Source: Bolinopsis microptera
Taxonomy: Eukaryota; Ctenophora; Tentaculata; Lobata; Bolinopsidae
DNA: 64,000 nt
Assembly: GCF_026151205.1 (NCBI RefSeq)
Contig: NC_087076.1
Span: forward strand, 558,001 to 622,000
Direction of reading: 5' to 3'
Shown: positions 24,901-37,200 of the stretch, piece by piece
How the letters are laid out: the number at the start of each line of letters is the position of its first letter
How positions within the stretch are numbered: position 1 is the stretch's first letter
Translations under genes and position numbers: made by a program
Notes under the pieces: model-generated
The model's database searches: none
The model's input: only the letters and a program-made list of their open reading frames with translations
Told to the model about the DNA's origin: nothing

Positions 24901-27900
24901 ACTCAGTTCATAATCACATCACTCAGTTCATAATCACATCACTCAGTTCATAATCACATCACTCAGTTCATAATCACATCACTCAGTTCATAATCACATC
25001 ACTCAGTTCATAATCACATTACTCAGTTCATAATCACATCACTCAGTTCCTAATCACATCACTCAGTTCATAATAACATCACTCAGTTCATAATAACATC
25101 ACTCAGTTCATAATCACATCACTCAGTTCATAATCACATCACTCAGTTCATAATCACATCACTCAGTTCATAATCACATCACTCAGTTCATAATAACATC
25201 ACTCAGTTCATAATCACATCACTCAGTTCATAATCACATTACTCAGTTCATAATCACGTCACTCAGTTCATAATAACATCACTCAGTTCATAATCACATT
25301 ACTCAGTTCATAATAACATCGCTCAGTTCATAATATTGGCAGGACATTTCAGATTATAACTTAAAAAGTACCAGTGAAAACTGAAAATGTTATGAAAAAG
25401 ATAACATAATTCATTTCGTTACCATGGTAACATATCACTATGTTAACAGATCATTATATTAACATGATAAAACTCACATTATCTGGTTTATCAAGATTAA
25501 GACCATCACTTTCAGGGCACTCCATAAGCAATATCCTGCACCCAGTGGAACTAAACATCTCGCACCCTTTCTTCAGTACCCGCCGCAACAGATTGTCCAT
25601 ATCCCGCTGCTCCTCGAATATGTAGTGAGCTAACAGCACCAGCGACTGCAAGGAGTTATCCGTCAATAATAATAACAATCACGTGACTTACTGCTTAGCA
25701 ATCACGTGACCAGGTGTCACACGGACCCATACTAACAGCTTACTGCTTAGCAATCACGTGACCAGGTGACACACGGACCTTCTCCAGGTGTTTTTTAACA
25801 CGTGCTATTTTACACCTCCGCTAAATTAACAATAGGATAGTATCAGGATTATGGTATTAGCTCCTGTATGGTGATATAGTAATACTTTATGTAAAATGTC
25901 CACATAATGAAGTGGAAATACTAATAAAGTAATAATCCTATTGTTTCACTTCATAATACAGAGTACAAAGTTATAAACGTTAGTGCAGGGTAAAGATATT
26001 ATACTGGTTATCGTATAGTTATATCTTTATATAATAATATGTAGTAACAATTATAAGTACTTTGTGCATGCAGTCACAATAAGGTGGTAAACGTGTGATT
26101 TCATGCACTATATTGAGGTGCACTATGTTGAGGTGCACTATGTTGAGGTGCACTATGTTGAGGTGCACCATGTTGAGGTGCACTATGTTGAGTTGCACTA
26201 TGTTGAGTTGCACTATGTTGAGGTGCACTATGTTGAGGTGCACTATGTTGAGGTGCACCATGTTGAGGTGCACAATGTTGAGGTGCACTATGTTGAGGTG
26301 CACCATGTTGAGGTGCACAATGTTGAGGTGCACTATGCTGGGGTGCACTATGTTGGGGTGCACTATGTTGAGTCATGCATCAAAGGACGGTTTTAAAGAC
26401 GTGACACTCTGGAATTTTCAAAGTTATAGCGATTTTCCGTGTCTGCAGTTAGCTGATCTAGTGGTTTTAAAAGAAACTGAGGTATGATGTGACTAACTAA
26501 ACTTGAAGCTCAAAACTGAGGCAAATGCTTTTCATTCAGGTGCTCAAAATGAACTCCAAATTATTGAGCTGAGTTAGGGCTAGCTGAATTTATAGAGCTC
26601 CTCCCTACTACTAGTTCCAGCTGTAAGGTGACTAGGGACTGTGTAGTATGAACACTCTCTCTCTCTGTAAAACAAACCTGCTGCATTCGAGGCTGGATGT
26701 AAATTAGGTCTGCCTGAGTACATGAATTGTCACCAAGATACCCAACATAGTGCACAACATAGTGCACAACATAGCGCAAAATATAGTGCAAAACATTAGT
26801 GCACAACATAGTGTACAACATAGTGCACAACATAGTGAAAAACATAGTGCACAAAATAGCGCACAACATATCGCACAATATAGTGCACAACATAGTGCAC
26901 AACATTAGTGCACAACATTAGTGCACAACATAGCGCACAACATAGTGCACATGATACATACAAATCGTCTCTATAATATAATATAATATAACGTATTATT
27001 TACACTTCACTCTGCATTACAAGGAGTAAGATAATATCATGTTATAAACATTAGTGCAGTGTAAAGGTAGCTCAAGTAGAATGTGTAGCTGTTAGATTTG
27101 ACTCTCAGTATATACAGATACAGTCACTAGTCAGGTATAACGGAAACACATTCTCAGGAACAAGAGTAAAGCATTAGCGCTTATATACACTCACTACAAC
27201 GGCAATGTACAAGTGTTGTTGGAACTAGGAATCTACTAGACTACTGGAGAGGTGATGCCTGGTGTGGGGTGCAGAGCGGGGTGGTGACTGGTGTGGGGTG
27301 CAGAGCGGGGTGGTGACTGGTGTGGGGTGCAGAGCGGGGTGGGGACTGGTGTGGGGTTCAGAGCGGGGTGGTGACTGGTGTGGGGTTGAGCCGGGTGGTG
27401 ACTGGTGTGGGGTGCAGAGCGGGGTGGTGACTGATGTGGGGTGCAGAGCGGGGTGGTGACTGGTGTGGGGTGCAGAGCGGGGTGGTGACTGGTGTGGGGT
27501 GCAGAGCGGGGTGGTGACTGATGTGGGGTGCAGAGCGGGGTGGTGACTGATGTGGGGTGCAGAGCGGGGTGGTGACTGGTGTGGGGTGCAGAGCGGGGTG
27601 GGGTGCAGAGCGGGGTGGTGACTGGTGTGGGGTGCAGAGCGGGGTGGTGACTGGTGTGGGGTGCAGAGCGGGGTGGTGACTGGTGTGGGGTGCAGAGCGG
27701 GGTGGTGACTGGTGTGGGGTGCAGAGCGGGGTGGTGACTGATGTGGGGTGCAGAGCGGGGTGGTGACTGGTGTGGGGTGCAGAGCGGGGTGGTGACTGGT
27801 GTGGGGTTCAGAGCGGGGTGGTGACTGGTGTGGGGTGCAGAGCGGGGTGGTGACTGGTGTGGGGTACAGAGCGGGGTGGTGACTGATGTGGGGTGCAGAG

Positions 27901-30900
27901 CGGGGTGGTGACTGGTGTGGGGTGCAGAGCGGGGTGGTGACTGGTGTGGGGTTCAGAGCGGGGTGGTGACTGGTGTGGGGTGCAGAGCGGGGTGGTGACT
28001 GGTGTGGGGTGCAGAGCGGGGTGGTGGCTAGTTCCTACCTAATTCACTAGTTTCTACCTCTGTCCTTCAATGAAACTCCTTGAGCATCACTTATCGTAAC
28101 TTCATATTATATTGTATTGTACAGCGAAATATTCAAAAAATTTTATTTTATTCATGTTTTACTGGAACGCAGTTCTCTTTATATGAACAAAAAGCATTAC
28201 AGCGGATCAAAACAAATCAATAGGACGTGTCAATGATTAACTACAACCCCCACACACACAGTAATGATTATCTACATGCTGCAAACTTACATCGCTACGT
28301 TTGTACATGATGACAGACGACTGGAAAAGGAGGGCGTTTGTGATTCCGATACCGCAGAAAGTCAGGTATCTCTCGAATATCTTCTCATCATTAGCTGTGA
28401 AGGGTCCTTCTTCGTCCTTCTTGTTAATCACTTGAGCCACGCCTACAATCTGCAAGATTGTTTGATTGAGCTACTGTGGGGGATGCTAGTGGGAGTGGCG
28501 GTACACCCTTACTGTGTGAGTTGCACATATTATTGTGTTCATAAGCGTAAAAATCGTTTGATCTTCATCATTCTAGTAATATAATCTTACAATGTTTAGT
28601 TCTACCATCTCACACACAATCATGCTAAATTTGCGCAGCATTGACGGCATTACAACAATATGTCGTATTGTATATTATATATTATATATATTGAAATATG
28701 CTTGTATAATTCACATTTTCGAGCGTATGTTATTTTAAATATTCAGCTACTGGATTGTGTCACAGTAGCTGAAATACACAACAAGGCGGTAATAGTGATT
28801 AGACGGGTAGTTATAATACCCCAACAGTAAGGGCGTACCCCACTACCACTAGCAACCCCCACAGTAAGGGCGTACCCCACTACCACTAGCAACCCCCACA
28901 GTAAGGGCGTACCCCACTACCACTAGCAACCCCCACAGTAAGGGCGTACCCCACTACCACTAGCAACCCCCACAGTAAGGGCGTACCCCACTACCACTAG
29001 CAACCCCCACAGTAAGGGCGTACCCCACTACCACTAGCAACCCCCACAGTAAGGGCGTACCCCACTACCACTAGCAACCCCCACAGTAAGGGCGTACCCC
29101 ACTACCACTAGCAACCCCCACAGTAAGGGCGTACCCCACTACCACTAGCAACCCCCACAGTAAGGGCGTACCCCACTACCACTAGCAACCCCCACAGTAA
29201 GGGCGTACCCCACTACCACTAGCAACCCCCACAGTAAGGGCGTACCCCCACTACCACTAGCAACCCCCACAGTAAGGGCGTACCCCACTACCACTAGCAA
29301 CCCCCACAGTAAGGGCGTACCCCCACTACCACTAGCAACCCCCACAGTAAGGGCGTACCCCACTACCACTAGCAACCCCCACAGTAAGGGCGTACCCCAC
29401 TACCACTAGCAACCCCCACAGTAAGGGCGTACCCCACTACCACTAGCAACCCCCACAGTAAGGGCGTACCCCACTACCACTAGCAACCCCCACAGTAAGG
29501 GCGTACCCCACTACCACTATCAACCCCCACAATAAGGGCGTACCCCACTACCACTAGCAACCCCCACAGTAAGGGCGTACCCCAACTACAGTTGCATTTG
29601 ATAAGTTGATAATGACTATGATGTGCAGTTTATACCTGGTTACTCTTGAATACTCACCTCTGATTGGTTGTTCTTGACTGGCATACAGAGAATACTCTTC
29701 GTTCTGAAACCCGTTTGCATATCGATAGCTTTGTTAAACCGCTCGTCCTGAAGTGTTTCTACAATGAAGTGGATTAAAATTAGAGAAGTATTCTAGTGAG
29801 CCGTATAAGTGGAGTAAAAAATAACATTGGATGACTAGGCGTAATTAGAATAACAATCAAATTTAATTGTAATGATTATTGTAACGGAAGTGTGGGTAAA
29901 CTACTAGATTATGATACCTTACGAGACATATTTATGTTCGACATAATTCCAGTGACCTTAATGATTTGGGAACGAAAATATGGGAATTTTTACCGAAAAC
30001 CGTCACATTTCGTACCCCAAATTAAATCATGGTATTTGGGGATTTTTTCATCTCCTTATTTTACAAAAATGAAACCCAATATTTGAGAAAATTAAATACA
30101 AAAATCTTCTCTGATTAGCTGTTCATCTTGTAAACAATTTCTCCGGAGCCTTTGAAAGTTAGCCTCAACTTAATTTATAATCCTCCAGAGGGTATAGGTA
30201 GGAGACCGACAGTGTTTGTTATCTTCCACTAATCCCAGAATTTCACCGCCGTGGCCAATAAAGTAGTGACAGAGCCTGCTTATTTTTAATGGAACGTGTC
30301 CAAAATCCCTTTTAAAGCAATAATTCATGATCGAATACTAGTGTTCATTAATTGTTTGATGAATCATGTTTATAACTTACTATATTGATAAGTTGATAGT
30401 AAATCGAGAAAGTCATAATTAAGGAAAATATATGAAACATAATTTGAGGAAAATAATGATGGTGACCTAAATTTTGGTGGTCCGAAAATATGGTGTTTTT
30501 TTGTTGTTGAATAACCACCGACTTTCGTACCATTTAAATATGTCTCGTAAGGTATACAATACTATTATACTTCTCTACAGCACTATAACATCTGGGCACT
30601 AGTTTGGCAATGTGCCAGGCTGACAAGTGGGCACTAGTTTGGCAATGTGCCAGGCTGACAAGTGGGCACTAGTTTGGCAATGTGCCAGGCTGACAAGTGG
30701 GCACTAGTTTGGCAATGTTCCAGGCTGACAAGTGGGCACTAGTTTGGCAATGTGCCAGGCTGACAAGTGGGCACTAGTTTGGCAATGTGCCAGGCTGGCA
30801 AGTGGGCACTAGTTTGGCAATGTTCCAGGCTGACAAGTGGATACTAGTTTGGCAATGGGCCAGGCTGACAAGTGGGCACTAGTTTGGCAATGTTCCAGGC

Positions 30901-31223
30901 TGACAAGTGGGCACTAGTTTGGCAATGTGCCAAGCTGACAAGTGGGCACTAGTTTGGCAACGTGCCAGGCTGACAAGTGGGCACTAGTTTGGCAATGTTC
31001 CAGGCTGACAAGTGGGCACTAGTTTGGCAATGTGCCAGGCTGACAAGTGGGCACTAGTTTGGCAATGTGCCAAGCTCACAAGTGGGTACTAGTTTGGCAA
31101 CGTGCCAGGCTAATGATCCTACTCTCTTATCATCGTTAAATTTAGAGGCGCATGTAAGTAGTGGTAAGTAGTATGTAGCATGATGACTCTGATTGCTAGT
31201 TGGGGATGTGGTGTACTTGCTAA

Positions 31224-31254
<31 letters not shown>

Positions 31255-34200
31255 TAGTTTCTAGCGAGGGTGGGAGTGAACTTGCTAAAGGGGGGAGTGG
31301 GGCATAGTTTCTAGTGAGAGTGGGGGTGTACTTGCTAAGGGGGGGGGGGGGGGGGGGGGGCATAGTTTCTAGCGAGGGTGGGAGTGAACTTGCTAAAGGG
31401 GGGAGTGGGGCATAGTTTCTAATGAGAGTGGGGGTGTACTTGCTAAGGGGGGGGGGGGGGGGGGGGGGGATAGTTTCTAGCGATGGTTGGAGTGAACTTG
31501 CTAAAGGGGGGAGTGGGGCATAGTTTCTAGTGAGAGTGGGGGTGTACTTGCTAAGGGGGGGGGGGGGATAGTTTCTAGCGAGGGTGGGAGTGAACTTGCT
31601 AAAGGGGGGAGTGGGGCATAGTTTCTAATGAGAGTGGGGGTGTACTTGCTAAGGGGGGGGGGGGGGATAGTTTCTAGTGAGAGTGGGGGTGTACTTGCTA
31701 AGGGGGGGGGGGGGGGGGGGGGATAGTTTCTAGTGAGAGTGGGGGTGTACTTGCTAAGGGGGGGGGGGGGGGGGGGCATAGTTTCTAATGAGAGTGGGGG
31801 TGTACTTGCTAAGGGGGGGGGGGGGGGGGATAGTTTCTAGCGATGGTTGGAGTGAACTTGCTAAAGGGGGGAGTGGGGCATAGTTTCTAGTGAGAGTGGG
31901 GGTGTACTTGCTAAGGGGGGGGGGGGGGGGATAGTTTCTAGCGATGGTTGGAGTGAACTTGCTAAAGGGGGGAGTGGGGCATAGTTTCTAGTGAGAGTGG
32001 GGGTGTACTTGCTAAGGGGGGGGGGATAGTTTCTAGCGAGGGTGGGAGTGAACTTGCTAAAGGGGGGAGTGGGGCATAGTTTCTAATGAGAGTGGGGGTT
32101 GTACTTGCTAAGGGGGGGGGGGGGGGATAGTTTCTAGCGATGGTTGGAGTGAACTTGCTAAAGGGGGGAGTGGGGCATAGTTTCTAGTGAGAGTGGGGGT
32201 GTACTTGCTAAGGGGGGGGGGGGGGATAGTTTCTAGCGAGGGTGGGAGTGAACTTGCTAAAGGGGGGAGTGGGGCATAGTTTCTAATGAGAGTGGGGGTT
32301 GTACTTGCTAAGGGGGGGGGGGGGGGGATAGTTTCTAGCGATGGTTGGAGTGAACTTGCTAAAGGGGGGAGTGGGGCATAGTTTCTAGTGAGAGTGGGGG
32401 TGTACTTGCTAAGGGGGGGGGGGGGGGATAGTTTCTAGCGAGGGTGGGAGTGAACTTGCTAAAGGGGGGAGTGGGGCATAGTTTCTAGTGAGAGTGGGAG
32501 TGAACTTGCTAAGGGGGGGGGGGGGGGGGGGGCATAGTTTCTAGTGAGAGTGGGGGTGTACTTGCTAAGGGGGGGGGGGGGGGTGAGGTTGTAGTTACTA
32601 GTGGGGTGTAGTTGTTAGGAAGGGGGGGGGGGGGGGAGGGACGTAGTCGCTAGAGGTTGACGTAGTTGCTAGTGGGGCGGGGTGGGAGTGTAGTTTCTAG
32701 TGAGGGAGGGGTGGTGTAGTTGCTATTTCTCTATTTGTCGTAAATATTTTGTGACAATTTGCCTCAGGACCCAACTAATCTTTATAAAGTACATGGCAGC
32801 AGTTTTATATAGCAAATGGTATAATAGATTTCATCTTTAAAACCAACATTTTAAATCACATAATAGGACTAATTAAGGAAGAGGTATGAAGGAGGGTTTA
32901 AATAGCGCTGTAAGTACTAGTATTGCGGAGGTATCTGCTCCTTTGTCTTATAATGACATGTGGTGTAATGTTATGCACGTGGTGTACCAGTGGGGTGTAG
33001 TACTTGGGTGATGGTGTAGTAGCAACACCAGTGGGGTGTAGTACTTGGGTGATGGTGTAGTAGCAACACCAGTGGGGTGTAGTACTTGGGTGATGGTGTA
33101 GTAGCAACACCACCAAGTGTAGCAGTGGGGTGTAGTACTTGGGTGATTGTGTAGTAGCAACACCAGTGGGGTGTAGTACTTGGGTGATGGTGTAGTAGCA
33201 ACACCACCAAGTGTAGCAGTGGGGTGTAGTACTTGGGTGATTGTGTAGTAGCAACACCAGTGGGGTGTAGTACTTGGGTGATGGTGTAGTAGCAACACCA
33301 CCAAATGTAGCAGTGGGGTGTAGTACTTGGGTGATGGTGTAGTAGCAACACCAGTGGGGTGTAGTACTTGGGTGATGGTGTAGTAGCAACACCACCAAGT
33401 GTAGCAGTGGGGTGTAGTACTTGGGTGATGGTGTAGTAGCAACACCACCAAGTGTAGCAGTGGGGTGTAGTACTTGGGTGATGGTGTAGTAGCAACACCA
33501 GTGGGGTGTAGTACTTGGGTGATGGTGTAGTAGCAACACCACCAAGTGTAGCACTGGGGTGTAGTACTTGGGTGATGGTGTAGTAGCAACACCACCAAGT
33601 GTAGCAGTGGGGTGTAGTACTTGGGTGATGGTGTAGTAGCAACACCACCAAGTGTAGCAGTGGGGTGTAGTACCTGATAAGCGTCCGGAATGTTGACGAT
33701 CTCCCCGCTCTCAGCCACGTACCCCACAATGCCCTTACCGTACGGTATCCTGATCGGCTTGTGCTCGTACATGTCTGTAAGCTGACTGTTCTCTGTCACG
33801 TCAAACAGCTTACTCACCAGAAACCTGTCGCATTTCACCAGGGTAACATGAAGAATGGAGTATAGTATATAGGAGGGCCGGAGGGGGAGGTTTGATTGTT
33901 CGCATACTACATTAAGAAAGTTTAAAAGATATGAGACACTGCGGTGTAGTTACTGATTACTGCAGTACTGCATTATTCCTGCATTATCTGTAGATTTACA
34001 ATTGGTCACTGTGTCCTCCATTGAATGCCAATGTACATGAAACTCACATAGAGAGGTACTAATGCTACAGCCCTCCCCCCCTAGTATCAGGGAGAGGTAC
34101 TAATGCTACAGCCCCCCCACTAATGATACACCCCCCACTAATGCTACACCCCCCACTAATGCTACACCCCCCACTAATGCTACACCCCCCCCCCCTAGTA

Positions 34201-37200
34201 TCAGGGAGAGGTACTAATGCTACAGCCCCCCCCACTAATGATACACCCCCCACTAATGCTACACCCCCCACTAATGCTACACCCCCCCCCCTAGTATCAG
34301 GGAGAGGTACTAATGCTACACACCCCCCCCACTAATGCTACACCCCCCCTAGTAGGGAGAGGTACTAATGCTACACCCCCCCCTAGTATCAGGGAGAGGT
34401 ACTAATGCTACAGCCCTCCCCCCCTAGTATCAGGGAGAGGTACTAATGCTACAGCCCCCCCACTAATGATACACCCCCCACTAATGCTACACCCCCCACT
34501 AATGCTACACCCCCCCCTAGTATCAGGGAGAGGTACTAATGCTACACACCCCCCCCACTAATGCTACACCCCCCCTAGTAGGGAGAGGTACTAATGCTAC
34601 ACCCCCCCCCCCCTAGTATCAGGGAGAGGTACTAATGCTACAACCCCCCCCCCCCCCCCCCCCTAGTAGGGAGTTGTACTAATGCTACACCCCCCTAGTA
34701 GGGAGAGGTACTAATGCTACACCCCTCTAGTATCAGGGAGAGGTACTAATGCTACAACCCCCCCCCCCTAGTAGGGAGTTGTACTAATGCTACACCCCCC
34801 CCCCCACTAATGCTACACCCCCCCCTAGTAGGGAGAGGTACTAATGCTACACCCCCCCCCTAGTATCAGGGAGAGGTACTAATGCTACAACCCCCCCCCC
34901 TAGTAGGGAGTTGTACTAATGCTACACCCCCCCCCTAGTATCAGGGAGAGGTACTAATGCTACAACCCCCCCACTAATGCTACACCCCCCCTAGTAGGGA
35001 GAGGTACTAATGCTACACCCCCCCCCCCCCCCCCCCCCCCTAGTATCAGGGAGAGGTACTAATGCTACAACCCCCCCCCCCCCTAGTAGGGAGTTGTACT
35101 AATGCTACACCCCCCCCCCACTAATGCTACACCCCCCCCCCCCCTAGTAGGGAGTTGTACTAATACTACACCCCCCCCCCCCCACTAATGCTACACCCCC
35201 CCCCCACTAATGCTACACCCCCCACTAATGCTACACCCCCCCTAGTAGGGAGTTGTACTAATGCTACACCCCCCTAGTATCAGGGAGAGGTACTAATGCT
35301 ACAACCCCCCCCCCCCCCCCCCTAGTAGGGAGTTGTCATATGTCCAGCAATTGTTGTAACCTAATAATGTAGCAGTCCTGGCAGGGAGTTAGGGGCCGGT
35401 CTACGCTAATACCCGCTTATTGGGTAATATCCCCATGGGACATTAGTGGGGGAGTGTAGTGGGACCTTGTTTACTGTTCCAATAATACAAGCTGGTGGCA
35501 CCGTGTATAAACGGCGTTCTCAAAATACACATAAAATTATCAATCGAAATTCAAAAGGTCGAGATTTGCACGCCGGCTTGAGACCTCGTGAAATCTATCG
35601 GTGAAGCGGCGTCTGGCGGCGGCGTACATACCTTGGTAACTGTCCTAATAATTAAATACCCTGCTACTCCTTCCATTACATACCTTGGTAACTGTCCTAT
35701 TAATTAAATACCCTGCTACTCCTTCCATTACATACCTTGGTAACTGTCCTAATAATTAAATACCCTGCTACTCCTTCCATTACATACCTTGGTAACTGTC
35801 CTAATAATTAAATACCCTGCTACTCCTTCCATTACATACCTTGGTAACTGTCCTAATAATTAAATACCCTGCTACTCCTTCCATTACATACCTTGGTAAC
35901 TGTCCTATTAATTAAATACCCTGCTACTCCTTCCATTACATACCTTAGTAACTGTCCTAATAATTAAATACCCTGCTACTCCTTCCATTACATACCTTGG
36001 TAACTGTCCTAATAATTAAATACCCTGCTACTCCTTCCATTACATACCTTAATTCCCAAAAATTTGGGCGACCAAAAATTTGAGCGGGCCTCTCGCCCAA
36101 ATTTTTTGCAGACCAAATTAATTGCATAAATCTTTTCCGTCTGCTAAATTTTTTGCTAACCAAACTTTTGGCATTTGGCCTGTGGCCCTGAAATCTATAG
36201 AAAGATGGCTTTTTCTTCATATCCAAGTGAAATAATATTTGAAATTTTAGTTTTCTAATCTGTCATTCATAGCTTGACCAAGTAAACGGGCTTATATTTT
36301 AAATGAATAGAAATAACTGGAATTAGACTTCAAGACCTTTGGTCCGGGTTTACAGTAGTTCGCTACACACAATTATGTTTCCCCCAAAGCTAAGCGTATG
36401 TGCCGCTTAGTTTGATAAATCATGGTGTAAACCTTATAATTTTCTTCCAAACCTTTCGACCATCTGGTGAGGCGTCATAATGATAATTGTATGTGAAAGG
36501 GGTATGATAAGATATGCTGAGTGTAAGTAGACTAAACTATCTGATTGAGAGACTAAATATCACTATTGTATATCTATCATATTGTACTGTGCCATCATCA
36601 CTGTATTTTTTAGTAGTTACTGGGCAGATCGTAAATTTCATAATGTGAAACAACTCAGACTACCACCTACATGCTTAAAATTGAAAGCAAAATGACTGGA
36701 ATAATAATGAACTAAGGAAAATATCTAACTGAAATTTTAGTGGAAAATCGTTCATTTTTCGAAGAATTTGTGCCCAAATTTTCGGTCGCCCAAATGAGTT
36801 CAAATTTTCTGCCCAAATTTTTCGGGCTCAAATAAATTGTGCTCAATATAATGGCACACAAATTTTTGGGAACTAAGGTACCTTGGTTACTGTCCTAATA
36901 ATTAAATACCCTGCTACTCCTTCCATTACATACCTTGGTAACTGTCCTAATAATTAAATACCCTGCTACTCCTTCCATTACATACCTTGGTAACTGTCCT
37001 GATAATTAAATACCCTGCTACTCCTTCCATTACATACCTTGGTAACTGTCCTAATAATTAAATACCCTGCTACTCCTTCCATTACATACCTTGGTTACTG
37101 TCCTATTAATTAAATACCCTGCTACTCCTTCCATTACATACCTTGGTAACTGTCCTAATAATTAAATACCCTGCTACTCCTTCCATTACATACCTTGGTA

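Noticed and set aside
32948-33838. 296-codon frame taken as a single gene
   Set aside because: Only its first 50 or so codons are real (exon 7); the remainder is the intron 7 array past a donor.
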